A stretch of 64,000 nucleotides of DNA from Moraxella oculi (GCF_023336735.1 NZ_JAMBAQ010000006.1:1-64000), one strand, 5' to 3'. Shown: positions 8,272-17,292, numbered from the stretch's first letter. Notes: generated by a model from the letters alone, not told the origin. Numbers and translations: made by a program.

Positions 8272-11200
8272 GCAATCATCTCCTGTTTTTCTTGTTGGGA
8301 TTTTTGCCATGTTTGCACCCAATCTTGTTGTAGTATTTCAAAAATACTATTATTTGGGTGAATATGTGTCAATAATAGTTGCTGATGTAGGGCATTTAGT
8401 TCATGTTCTGACTCAGCTTTATGGAAATTTTGCAACATTTCTTTTCTAATGCCAAGTACAGAAACAAATAAATTGGTTAAATCTGTTCCGTCATGCCAAA
8501 TAGAAGTTTTGTCGGTATCGCTAATTTCTTTAATGGATTTTAATAGACCAATTTTATACACAATTGGTAAATTAAATTTTTGAATACCCTTCTTTAGTGC
8601 TTGTAAGTCAAATTGCTCGGTTTGCCCTAATTTTTGTGAAAAAATCAGACGAGCTAATTGTGTATTAAAGGTTCTCTTATCCAATAAATCAGTTGGCGAA
8701 GCTTGATAACGATATGGCTTTTCTTCATTATCGCAATGACTTACTTTACATAACACAGGTTCTAGCCAATCATTTTGATAGACAACTGCAACTCCTTTTG
8801 GCAGTTTGGCGATTTCTTCTAGTTGTTCTTCATTGACAGCTGATGCCTTGCCCACCAGACGGCGGTCGGCTTCATCAGGCAGACGCATGACAATTTTGGT
8901 ATTTGTGTTGCGAATGGCAGACATATCCACAGCATTGGGAGATTGGTCGGCAATGATAAAGCCCTCGCCATAAGTACGCATTTCAGCAATGGAATTTGAC
9001 AGCATTTCTACAGCTTTTCCTGCCACATTCGCCCCTTCACTGCTTTGTTCGGTGGACGTGCGTTTTAGGATATTATGAGCTTCTTCTATGACGGTAACGT
9101 GTCGCAGTGGAGCGTTCATCTCGCCATAAGACATGCGGTATTCGTTTAGTCTCATGACCAAAATCCCCATAATGAGAGATTTGGTTTCTTGTGAACCCAC
9201 TCGGCTCAAATCCACAATGACATTACTATCAAACAAGAGGTTGTTGTCAATTTCATCGCTACTAAAAATTTGCCCGTTAAGCCCATTAGTAAGGGACTTA
9301 ACACGAGTAACGAGCGAGCCAATGTAGTTGCTTTTAACTTCTTCTGAAAAAGCAGATGACTCAATCACACGCTCCAACATGGCAAGCAAATCCACAAAAC
9401 TTGAAAAAAAACCATCGCCATATTGATTGGTAGAGAGTTCCAAATCCCAACCCGCCAACTCATAAGCCCCAAGCATGGCGTCTTTTAGTACAGCAGGCAT
9501 GGCGGCATACATCGGCCAGCAGACATTAAAAATCTCTACCAAGCGGTCAATATGCTCCAATACATGAATACCTTGTGGGAATTTAAATGGATTGATTTTT
9601 AGCAACTGAGCTTGCGTGGGATTTGTGCCAAATACGCTGACATCGTCTCTATGACCAAAAATGTGCTTATATTCGCCTTTGGCAGGTTCGATGACCATAA
9701 AACTGACATTGTTGCGATTTAGCTCGTTTAATATCTGATAAACGGTATTGCTTTTGCCCGCCCCTGTTGAGCCTGTGATAAAAACATGGCTTGACAGTTT
9801 ATTGATGTCCAAAGCAACCTTTTGAGGTAAGTCATTCCATAAATGACGGATATTGCCAAGATTAACAAATTTTTCGGCAGTTTCACTCTCGCCATTGACC
9901 GTCTGAATGCGTCTGCCAAAGGCTTGGGCTTCTACAACCGATACAGTAGATGTGGAGCGACGTGGCAAACTAAGCTGTATCGCCATTTCTTTGCCTGATA
10001 CCAACGTGGCAGGTGTTAGATAATCAATGCCAAGACTGCTTGAAAAATCAGCACTTAGACGGGGGTGTGAGAGATTGGCAAGCCAAGGCAAAATTTTGCT
10101 ACTTTCTTCGTTTTTCCAAGTAGTTAGGGCAAAATCCTCGCTATTGGAGTTGTTGCCACGCATCAGTCCCAAAAAGATACTGGCAAGCGAGCGAGAGTCG
10201 GCAGAGGTGTCTCCAATAAAGTAAGCAGCACTTTGCCAGCCACCATAACGGCGAGCTTCGTCCACACGTTCTAGATGATGATCGACTTGTTTGAGCAATT
10301 GCTCAATTGTCTTGTCGGTCATCTCAAGCGTGATTTGCCGATTTGTTCCTTGTGTGCCTGTTTGTCCTAGACTTTCATTGGTAGAAGTGGTATTGGTCTG
10401 GGTTTGAGTGCTAGATTGTGCGGTGCTGTAAGATGTTCCTGTGGTTACACCTGTGCTTTTGGAATAAGATGAGCCTGTGGTGTTGCTGTTGGATGTATTG
10501 GTTGAAGTGGTCTTGTTAAATGCACTACCTAATGTTCCACCTAAACTTGCACCCAATCCTGCCCCCAAAGGTCCTCCCAAAACAAATCCAATCCCCGCTC
10601 CAATTCCTGTGCCAGCAATCATGCCTGCCTTGCTAGTGGTCGTGGGTGATGAGGTGCTATAAGAGTAACTATCGGTCTTGCTTGAGTTGGTACCATAAGT
10701 TACAGTATTTGTTTCACTTGTATTGGTGCCATTGGTTTCGGTAAGCCCTAGGCTTGTGCCGAGTGATTCGCTAAGTCCTTGACTGAGTGTCAAACTCACA
10801 CTTTCGCTTTGATTTTCGCCAAAAGAGAGGGATTGTTTGAGTAGTGGGGAGAGCTGTGTTGCAACGCCTTCGTAGCCTATACGAATCTTATCAAGCTGTC
10901 CACTGCCAACAGGCTCTGCCAAGATAAGGGCTTGGTATTCGCGGCCTTCGGCAGCATCAATGAATTTTTCTAGCCCCTGCATGAAGTGTTCACGTTCTTC
11001 TACGGACAATGAAGGAACGCCTGTTACGGCAGTAACAGAAGGGGTAATGTTGTTTTTGGTGGTGGCAATGCCATCAAGCAGACCCAAAGTCTTGTCATTC
11101 ATGGGTTTTAGAGAGCTGCCTGAAAAATGCCCATGAAATGCTTTTTGTAGCAGTTCCCCCGCTGCCAAACCTTGTGTTTTTTTCGGCTGACCTCTAACAC

Positions 11201-11525
11201 CAAGATAGATGTCGGTTTCTATACCATTGCTATTTAGTAGTAAAAAAACCGAATAGCCTGCCACGCCCAATGCGGTATAGCCTGCTGTCAAACTCTCCAA
11301 AACGGATTGTTTGTTTTCTAGGACAATCCGTTCTAGCTTAAATAGCCTAACATCGCCATGAGTATTTATTTTTTCGTTAGGGTAGGACATCATGAGACGA
11401 GCAGGACAGCTACTAAGCATGGGTAGATAGCTTTTGTTTAGTAGTTGCTGTCCGTTAATCAAGCTCACCAGTGCCTTTTCATGAATTTCATTGGCGGATT
11501 GTGTGGCTGGTAGAGTATTGCTCAT
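8268..11525 (-). CDS. HerA/FtsK-like ATPase with Ser/Thr-rich and glycine-zipper insert
   Basis: The 1085-residue protein has a C-terminal P-loop pump domain: Walker A GSTGAGKSN near 585, MVIEPAKGEYKHIFG after it, Walker B VIEEAHN near 812, and ADQSPNAVDMSAIRNTNTK with MRLPDEADRR as sensor regions. This resembles DUF87/HerA/VirB4-type ATPases. The N-terminal ~230 residues are globular and unassigned. Residues about 245-400 are extremely rich in Ser, Thr, Gly and Asn and enclose a glycine zipper (about 295-332, including GTGIGAGIGFVLGGPLGAGL) that could insert in or line a membrane. A plausible ribosome site (AAGGGG) precedes the ATG. It is translationally coupled to the nuclease downstream and lies 15 nt after the repeat protein. 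Known HerA defence proteins are usually much shorter. Function not established. Confidence 0.8.
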   Translation of the reverse strand: MSNTLPATQSANEIHEKALVSLINGQQLLNKSYLPMLSSCPARLMMSYPNEKINTHGDVRLFKLERIVLENKQSVLESLTAGYTALGVAGYSVFLLLNSNGIETDIYLGVRGQPKKTQGLAAGELLQKAFHGHFSGSSLKPMNDKTLGLLDGIATTKNNITPSVTAVTGVPSLSVEEREHFMQGLEKFIDAAEGREYQALILAEPVGSGQLDKIRIGYEGVATQLSPLLKQSLSFGENQSESVSLTLSQGLSESLGTSLGLTETNGTNTSETNTVTYGTNSSKTDSYSYSTSSPTTTSKAGMIAGTGIGAGIGFVLGGPLGAGLGASLGGTLGSAFNKTTSTNTSNSNTTGSSYSKSTGVTTGTSYSTAQSSTQTQTNTTSTNESLGQTGTQGTNRQITLEMTDKTIEQLLKQVDHHLERVDEARRYGGWQSAAYFIGDTSADSRSLASIFLGLMRGNNSNSEDFALTTWKNEESSKILPWLANLSHPRLSADFSSSLGIDYLTPATLVSGKEMAIQLSLPRRSTSTVSVVEAQAFGRRIQTVNGESETAEKFVNLGNIRHLWNDLPQKVALDINKLSSHVFITGSTGAGKSNTVYQILNELNRNNVSFMVIEPAKGEYKHIFGHRDDVSVFGTNPTQAQLLKINPFKFPQGIHVLEHIDRLVEIFNVCWPMYAAMPAVLKDAMLGAYELAGWDLELSTNQYGDGFFSSFVDLLAMLERVIESSAFSEEVKSNYIGSLVTRVKSLTNGLNGQIFSSDEIDNNLLFDSNVIVDLSRVGSQETKSLIMGILVMRLNEYRMSYGEMNAPLRHVTVIEEAHNILKRTSTEQSSEGANVAGKAVEMLSNSIAEMRTYGEGFIIADQSPNAVDMSAIRNTNTKIVMRLPDEADRRLVGKASAVNEEQLEEIAKLPKGVAVVYQNDWLEPVLCKVSHCDNEEKPYRYQASPTDLLDKRTFNTQLARLIFSQKLGQTEQFDLQALKKGIQKFNLPIVYKIGLLKSIKEISDTDKTSIWHDGTDLTNLFVSVLGIRKEMLQNFHKAESEHELNALHQQLLLTHIHPNNSIFEILQQDWVQTWQKSQQEKQEMIA

Positions 11526-11540
11526 CGTTATAGCCCCTTA

Positions 11541-12518
11541 TTATCTTTTGCCAAACAGACCAAGCACCCAGCCCAAAATGTCTCCACCAATTTTTTTGGC
11601 AGCTTCGCAAAAACGACATACCAAGCCTTTATCCTCTTCTTCTTGATAAGAAGTTGAATGGGTGTTTTGAGAATGTGTAGAGGTACTGGCAGTCTGATGG
11701 CTGTCGGCAGTATTCGTGCTTGTTTGTGATTTTGGTGTGGTGCTTGGCGATGGTGCAGGTCGAGGCTTGGCAACTTGAATCTGCTGAAAGTCTTTATCAC
11801 CACGCTTTAAAAGGGTCTCACGCACATTGATAAGGTGAAACAATCTTTCTAAGGTAAAATTTTGAGAAAGATATGTCTGTTGGTTTAAAAAATAGTCCAA
11901 ATTCCAGTTATTGGTATTACTATCCATTTCCTGTAAAAAAGCAGAATCTTCTGTCTCGTCAAAAACATTAGGAGTGCTTTCATAAACCACCCAAGCACAA
12001 CAAATCACATCTTTAATGCTTATGCGTCTATTATTTAGAATTGAGATTAAATCATTGCGAATTTTGCCAATATCGCCACTTTGTAAAAAACCTGCCAAAC
12101 GTTCAGGTAGCTCAAAGCCTGTTAAGTCAGGTTTGGCAATGCTTGGTGTGGTAGGGGCGACTGTTTGCGATTCTTTTGTGGACACTGGTGTTTCATGGGG
12201 TGTAGGGCTGGATAATTCCTCTTGATAAACTGGTGTTGCCTCCAAGTTTTGTGCTTGTAGATGTTGTTTCACCTCAATTAAATGGCGAATAAGCTCATGA
12301 GAAAAATACTGGGGAGCGTCAAAGCTGAATTTTGAATCAAAATACTCCCACTCCCAGCGATGTTGATGAGCTTCCAATGTTACCACGTCAGGATTGAAAG
12401 CCTGAAAAACATCAGGCTGGTTTGATTGGAGTTGTTCGTATTGACGCTGGTTGTCTTGATATGAGACTGCATGGTTTTTTAGTGAGTCAATAAAAGCTTT
12501 TTTATCTAGACTGGTCAT
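11541..12518 (-). CDS. Two-repeat protein of unknown function with amphipathic C-terminus
   Basis: I do not recognise a family. The 325 residues contain an internal duplication of about 87 residues (roughly 2-88 and 150-238). Both copies read [FL]I..L.N, then a DVF or NVF, a W.(W/L).YF core, and a helix L(I/F)HLI.V...L. A Pro/Ser/Thr linker joins them, and a second low-complexity Ser/Thr/Gln stretch (250-290) follows. The C-terminus has a CxxC (VCRFCE, 300-305) and a Gly/Trp/Phe-rich helix AAKKIGGDILGWVLGLFGKR, which looks membrane-binding. AAGGA lies 8 nt before the ATG. It sits between the GTPase (10 nt) and the ATPase (15 nt), so an adaptor role is a reasonable guess only. Confidence 0.75.
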   Translation of the reverse strand: MTSLDKKAFIDSLKNHAVSYQDNQRQYEQLQSNQPDVFQAFNPDVVTLEAHQHRWEWEYFDSKFSFDAPQYFSHELIRHLIEVKQHLQAQNLEATPVYQEELSSPTPHETPVSTKESQTVAPTTPSIAKPDLTGFELPERLAGFLQSGDIGKIRNDLISILNNRRISIKDVICCAWVVYESTPNVFDETEDSAFLQEMDSNTNNWNLDYFLNQQTYLSQNFTLERLFHLINVRETLLKRGDKDFQQIQVAKPRPAPSPSTTPKSQTSTNTADSHQTASTSTHSQNTHSTSYQEEEDKGLVCRFCEAAKKIGGDILGWVLGLFGKR

Positions 12519-12528
12519 AATATATTCC

Positions 12529-15500
12529 TTATAGGGCTAATAGGTTGTTTAATTTAGACTTGAACTCATGAATTTTTGCCAGTTGGTTTTTAGCTTCGGC
12601 AATTTGTTCTTCAAGCGTTGCTTTGTCTTGAATTTTGGCGTTAAGTTCATTTATGATTTCGTCAAACTTGACATTAAACTCACCTTCCATAAATTCTGTA
12701 AATCGACGGGCGAATTGCTCGGTATCTGCTTCAATCTTGTGGCGAGCTTGCTTGGTTAGGTTGTTAAAATGCTCGGTAATCTCAAACTCACGGTTATCCC
12801 ACAGCTTATCGGCATCTACGCTCTCTTCACGGCGTTCTTGGGTTTCATAGACATCTACTTCTCGGTACTTTGTTTCGTACACATCTTCACGACTGCCCCA
12901 GCTAAATGGATTGTACCATTTGGAAGTGGAGCGAGTGCCTGTTTTTTCACGATAAGATTCTTGTTTGGTGCCGACTTTTACCCGCTCTTTGGTAATTTTG
13001 ACATCAACTTCATCGCTCTCAAGTCCCAAATTTGTCATGGTGGCGATATATTTAACCTCATCTTGCAATCCCTCCAAGATAGAGGGGGGTACGCCTTTAA
13101 TGTCAGTAAAGATATTTTTGACTTGCTCTTCAAATACCTTGTGCAACACTTGTTTGGTGTGTTGCTGTGAAGCCTCGATGACGTTGTCAAGCTCATTGAT
13201 AAGGCGATTGGACTCAAAAGTAATGGTATTGGTAAGATTGCGAATCCGTCTCTCCGCCTGTGATTTGGTCATGGTCTCCCCACTGCCAACAAATTCATCT
13301 TGGAATTGGAATATTTGTTTACGAATTTGCATCTCAATGTTTTGAAATGATTTGATCGCCTCTGGGGATTGCAAGGATTTTTTGTCTTGGATAACTTTAT
13401 CCATTTTTGCTTTGGCTTTCGCCCCAGCATCTTTGTTGGCGGTTAGATCACTCAGTTGTCTTTGAACTTCATTAAGCTGACTCTCATGCTCCCCTAGGCT
13501 TTCTACGATTTTGGGCTGATTGCTACTCATCTCAATGGCTTTTTGCAGAGCTTGGTAGGCTCTATTGACACGGTTAGGCAGATTGTATTTATCGATATAT
13601 TCATCTATCATGGATTCAATGGCGGGGACTCCACTTTTTTGTAGAACGGCTGAGAGTTTTTTGTCATTGAGATTCTTGCGAGCCGATGAACTAAGTGTCA
13701 TGTATTGGACAAAGTCCATAGACGGCTCTGCATTAAACGAAACTTCCATACCGCTTAGGTCGCCACTTTCTTTGCGAGTTAGGCTATCTGGATTATTCTC
13801 TCTTTTTCTAAGCAGGCGTGTTAGGTTGGCGGAGACAGGATAGATTTGCGGGTTTTCAATCCCATTTTTTTGTAAGTATATACGAACTCTTTCTAAGGCT
13901 TTTTCTACACTCTCACCTGCTTCAGGATCAAAAGTGTCCATTTTATTTACCACAAAGATAAAGCGGTCTTTGGATTGTTTACCTCCTTGTTGCATGAGTT
14001 CTGAAATTTTAGATAAAACCCGTTGGTCATCTTCTACACCAAGTTGGGTGGCATTCAAAACATATAAAATCAAAGGATTGCGAACAGAATCCTGAATATA
14101 ACTCATGGTAACACGACTATGCTCGGGGTCTTGGCTGTTATTTGGACCGGGGGTATCTGTGAGTACAAGGCGTACATGTTCACGTTCCTTGATACCGATG
14201 ATGTTACCCTCTAACTTAATGAGTTTGGTATCTGCTTTTGAGTTCCACTCTTTGAGTGTGTCTAGCGTTACGATTTGTCCATTCTCAATAATCTCATCAT
14301 TTTTATTGATACGACTACCAACAAATTCTCCAAGTGGCATATTGTCATTATCGGTAATCTGAGCAATGGTAGCAGTTGTTGCTTCATTGGCAGCAGGCAA
14401 TAAATCGCAACCTAACATAGCATTGATGAGCGTGGATTTGCCTGCTGACATGGTGGCGGCAACATAGACATCAAAGTCCTTATTTAGAGCAGCTTCAAAA
14501 TCACGATGAATCATACTCTCAGGATTATTGATTTTATCTTTAAATAGGGGGTGGTTTTGAGCTTCGCTCATAAGATTTTGCATTTCTTCTAAGCGGTCAA
14601 TGCTATCCTTGGTGGTTAGGTGGTCTATTTTGATGTTTAGACCTTGTTTATTTGCCTCCAAGGCAGCAGCTTTGACGTCCAAAAAATCTGCTTCCACGCC
14701 TTTAAATACCACATCAAAATGAATGGCACTATTTAAAATATGATGAAGGGCGGGGAATAGCTCTTCTACCCACAGTTGCAGGCGACGATTTTGGTTGGTT
14801 TCAAAAAATGAACCTTCTGGTGTACTGCCATTGATTTTAAAAGTGGTTTCAACAGTAAAGGGGTTGTGTTCAATGTAAATATGATTGCTCATGGTGGTTT
14901 CCTTGGTAGATTTAGTGTTTGAGCTAGGCTCGGGTATGGACTGCTTGGGCTTGCTTGGCTTGCAACGTTGCAGTGTTTTGTTAGTAGTATCTATAAGGCT
15001 AGAAGACTTCTGCTTTTGAGAGTTGCTGTGCTTGTGAGGTTTGGCTTGGATTGATGCCAGGTCATTTTTACGCTCTCTTGTTTTCATTTGTAAAAGCTCA
15101 GAAGCAATCCCAATGCCATTTTGATAAATAACTTTTTTGAGGTCTTGACTGTTGGTGCTTACAGTCCCATTAATGATCAAGTTTTGAGCTTTTGATGGCT
15201 TGGACCTGTTTTTCATCTTCCTTTTTTGTTGCTTTTTGCGATAGCTTGCATACTTTTTTTTCACACTCCCCATTTTTCTTAAAATGTTCCGCTTGATTTT
15301 TTCATTAATGGCGGCATGATGAATAAAACTGTTGTTTTGATCATCCAAAGCCATTTTCAAATCAGAACGTTGAGAGCGGGTCAATGATTGATTGTTTAAT
15401 GCTTTATTGGCAGCCAAGGCATTTTTGGCACAGACAGGAATAATGATAGGATTTTTAAAACCCAAGTTAGTTAAGTAACTGTTGGCATTATTCATAATGC

Positions 15501-16071
15501 CAGATAGGGTTTCGCCTTTTTCTGGGTCTAGACGGTCGGCTTTATTGAGTAAGAATATAATTTCTTTATGTGAGTCTTTTGCTAATGATTCTTTGATTTT
15601 TTCAAGTAAGTATCGGTCATCGTTAACACCAAGTTGAGTGGCATTCAGTATGTATAGTATTAAGCCATAATTACCGTCATCAATAATCTCCATGGTGAGT
15701 TTTTCATGATTGTCATCTTGACTATTGTTTGGTCCGGGAGTGTCGTACAATACAAGTTCGAACTTGTCGTTATGTAAGGCTTGAATGTCGCCTACCAAAT
15801 CAATGAGTTTAATTTGTCTGTTTTCATTCCAGTCCTTAAGGGTTTGAGCATCGATATCGTATTGTTCGTACAATAAACTGTACTGATATGAATATGCTTT
15901 TCCAATAAAACAAGGGGAATTATCCTTATCATGGATACGGGTAATGGTGGCAGTTGTAGCCTCATTGGCAGAACGAAGTAGTTCCATGCCGATAAGAGAA
16001 TTGATAACAGTGGTTTTGCCAGCACTCATGGTGGCAACCACAATAACCTCAAATAAATTATCTTTACTCAT
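12529..16071 (-). CDS. Tandem dynamin-like GTPase (two GTPase domains)
   Basis: The 1180-residue protein carries two related GTPase domains. Copy 1 has ATMSAGKTT (13-21), DTPGPNNSQD (near 108) and NKAD (near 175). Copy 2 has ATMSAGKST (near 538), DTPGPNNSQD (near 637) and NKMD (near 706). The identical G3 motif and similar P-loops suggest duplication. Between them is a basic Lys/Arg-rich linker (about 265-390). After copy 2 come long predicted coiled coils, a hydrophobic WYNPFSWG turn and a C-terminal helical stalk, as in bacterial dynamin-like proteins that oligomerise on membranes. AAGGA precedes the first ATG by 6 nt. A second good ribosome site before Met394 could give a separate 787-residue single-GTPase product. 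The gene is 10 nt after the WYL regulator. Confidence 0.85.
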   Translation of the reverse strand: MSKDNLFEVIVVATMSAGKTTVINSLIGMELLRSANEATTATITRIHDKDNSPCFIGKAYSYQYSLLYEQYDIDAQTLKDWNENRQIKLIDLVGDIQALHNDKFELVLYDTPGPNNSQDDNHEKLTMEIIDDGNYGLILYILNATQLGVNDDRYLLEKIKESLAKDSHKEIIFLLNKADRLDPEKGETLSGIMNNANSYLTNLGFKNPIIIPVCAKNALAANKALNNQSLTRSQRSDLKMALDDQNNSFIHHAAINEKIKRNILRKMGSVKKKYASYRKKQQKRKMKNRSKPSKAQNLIINGTVSTNSQDLKKVIYQNGIGIASELLQMKTRERKNDLASIQAKPHKHSNSQKQKSSSLIDTTNKTLQRCKPSKPKQSIPEPSSNTKSTKETTMSNHIYIEHNPFTVETTFKINGSTPEGSFFETNQNRRLQLWVEELFPALHHILNSAIHFDVVFKGVEADFLDVKAAALEANKQGLNIKIDHLTTKDSIDRLEEMQNLMSEAQNHPLFKDKINNPESMIHRDFEAALNKDFDVYVAATMSAGKSTLINAMLGCDLLPAANEATTATIAQITDNDNMPLGEFVGSRINKNDEIIENGQIVTLDTLKEWNSKADTKLIKLEGNIIGIKEREHVRLVLTDTPGPNNSQDPEHSRVTMSYIQDSVRNPLILYVLNATQLGVEDDQRVLSKISELMQQGGKQSKDRFIFVVNKMDTFDPEAGESVEKALERVRIYLQKNGIENPQIYPVSANLTRLLRKRENNPDSLTRKESGDLSGMEVSFNAEPSMDFVQYMTLSSSARKNLNDKKLSAVLQKSGVPAIESMIDEYIDKYNLPNRVNRAYQALQKAIEMSSNQPKIVESLGEHESQLNEVQRQLSDLTANKDAGAKAKAKMDKVIQDKKSLQSPEAIKSFQNIEMQIRKQIFQFQDEFVGSGETMTKSQAERRIRNLTNTITFESNRLINELDNVIEASQQHTKQVLHKVFEEQVKNIFTDIKGVPPSILEGLQDEVKYIATMTNLGLESDEVDVKITKERVKVGTKQESYREKTGTRSTSKWYNPFSWGSREDVYETKYREVDVYETQERREESVDADKLWDNREFEITEHFNNLTKQARHKIEADTEQFARRFTEFMEGEFNVKFDEIINELNAKIQDKATLEEQIAEAKNQLAKIHEFKSKLNNLLAL
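14890..14904 (-). promoter_or_regulatory. Internal ribosome binding site and start inside the dynamin-like gene
   Basis: On the minus strand AAGGA (14900-14904) lies 7 nt before an in-frame ATG (14890-14892, Met394). The following residues MSNHIYIEHNPFT look like a natural N-terminus, and they come just after the low-complexity linker and ahead of the second GTPase domain. This is either the remnant start of a formerly separate gene or an active internal start. Confidence 0.55.
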
Positions 16072-16081
16072 AGATATCCTT

Positions 16082-16942
16082 TTAAGTTAAATAAGACCTC
16101 AATTCACCCTCCAACCTATCCTGCCATTCTTTTGGCTCGATTATGGTCAAATGCGGTATCCAACACCGTATAATGGGCGATAATTCATCATAATGCCAAA
16201 CCGTGCTTTGTATAAGCCAGTCGCCATTGGCTTGTTTGGGTAAAATCTGTCTTTGCTGAAAATAGGATATGACCTTTGAACTGACATTGATAAGAACGGT
16301 CATCTCTTTTTGCCCTAGCCAAATACTATCATCGTTATCGATGAGTGAATCAATCTCTTCATTGCATTCAAAACACTCTTTACTGATGGCCAAGTCATTA
16401 ATCTTGCTCAGTCGATAGCTTTTTAATTTTTCGTTTTCAATGCCCATCAAATACCAAAACCCTTCTTTGAAAATCAATTTGTAAGGATGAATGGTGCGTT
16501 TTTTATCACCATAACAGCAGTGTATGACTCGGCATTCGGCAATGGCGGTATTCAGCCGCCTCATTAATTCATCGAATATTTGACCATTTTCGTAAGTATG
16601 GTGATAAATGTGATATGTGCTTTGTGATTTCTTCTGAAGCAATGCTTTTAAGAAACGGATATCCATACTTGGCAACAAGTTGTGAACACCAATAAGCCTG
16701 ATAAGATCGCTCAATTCCTTATGAGTTAGAGTAAAAGGATGCTGTGTATTATTCAAATACACCACTCCACGCTCACGCACCAACGGTAGATGGCGTTCTA
16801 TGCGAGTCAAATCACGGTTGATCGTTTTATTGCACACGCCATACTCGTCTGCCAGCACCTTAAGATTTAAGCGCTCCTTGTTATTTAGGCGGATAAAAAT
16901 GTCAGCAAATCTATCCGCAAGTCGTTCATGCTTATTGCTCAT
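16082..16942 (-). CDS. WYL-domain transcriptional regulator
   Basis: The 286-residue protein has an N-terminal winged helix-turn-helix of the DeoR/YafY type (about 5-60, including NLKVLADEYGVCNKTINRDL). It is followed by a WYL domain whose core reads KEGFWYLMGIENEKLKSYRL (near 160-180) and a WCX-like C-terminal extension. WYL domains sense nucleic-acid or nucleotide ligands, and such proteins (BrxR and CapW types) repress several phage-defence operons. It is the first gene of the operon, 10 nt before the GTPase. No Shine-Dalgarno is visible before the ATG. An A/T-rich leader with TATAAA (16971-16976) and the dyads at 16983-17054 point to autoregulation. Confidence 0.88.
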   Translation of the reverse strand: MSNKHERLADRFADIFIRLNNKERLNLKVLADEYGVCNKTINRDLTRIERHLPLVRERGVVYLNNTQHPFTLTHKELSDLIRLIGVHNLLPSMDIRFLKALLQKKSQSTYHIYHHTYENGQIFDELMRRLNTAIAECRVIHCCYGDKKRTIHPYKLIFKEGFWYLMGIENEKLKSYRLSKINDLAISKECFECNEEIDSLIDNDDSIWLGQKEMTVLINVSSKVISYFQQRQILPKQANGDWLIQSTVWHYDELSPIIRCWIPHLTIIEPKEWQDRLEGELRSYLT

Positions 16943-16982
16943 ATGTTTGTAAATTTTTTTACTGTTACATTTTATAACAAAA

Positions 16983-17054
16983 AATGGTGATTCTTAACCA
17001 TTGATTGTACCTTTTTTGAGTAAATGGGTCAATATGGTGTAAATACTTAACCAT
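16983..17054. promoter_or_regulatory. Two operator-like dyads in the divergent WYL/XRE spacer
   Basis: Dyad 1 is AATGGT-N8-ACCATT (16983-17002), next to a likely -10 for the WYL operon (TATAAA on the minus strand at 16971-16976). Dyad 2 is ATGGT-N11-ACCAT (17034-17054), covering the XRE start codon. Both contain the half-site TGGTG and the segment CTTAACCA. Their placement would let one regulator control both directions. Which of the two regulators binds cannot be told from sequence. Confidence 0.5.
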
Positions 17055-17292
17055 GACTAGAAGTATTCACACCAACCAAATGATCGCTTTGCGAACATGG
17101 CTACAGGATGCGCGCATCTCTCAAAAATTACCCATGCGTACTCTTGCCGAAAGATTAGATCGTCCACACTCATTTGTTCAGAGGGTGGAAAATGGCGATC
17201 GTCGTCTCGATGTGGTAGAATTCGTCGAGTACTGCCAGGCTCTTAATATTGATCCTAGAGCAGGGCTTGAACTGGTTCTTTGCATAGAATAA
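17053..17292 (+). CDS. Small XRE-family helix-turn-helix regulator
   Basis: The 79 residues are almost entirely one Cro/C1-type HTH: LPMRTLAERLDRPHSFVQRV is the helix-turn-helix, followed by ENGDRRLDVVEFVEYCQAL. There is no other domain. It is divergent from the six-gene operon, 110 bp from the WYL start, and is the last gene of the island before the tRNA array. No Shine-Dalgarno precedes the ATG, and a dyad overlaps the start codon, so translation may be leaderless or repressed by an operator-bound protein. It could act as a second-layer control of the operon. Confidence 0.8.
   Translation: MTRSIHTNQMIALRTWLQDARISQKLPMRTLAERLDRPHSFVQRVENGDRRLDVVEFVEYCQALNIDPRAGLELVLCIE

Noticed and set aside
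7594-16942. Assigning the operon to BREX, DISARM, Zorya or a type VI secretion locus
   Set aside because: No PglX/PglZ/BrxC, DrmA-B, ZorA-B or Tss/VgrG-type protein is present; only generic similarity in having a regulator and ATPase.
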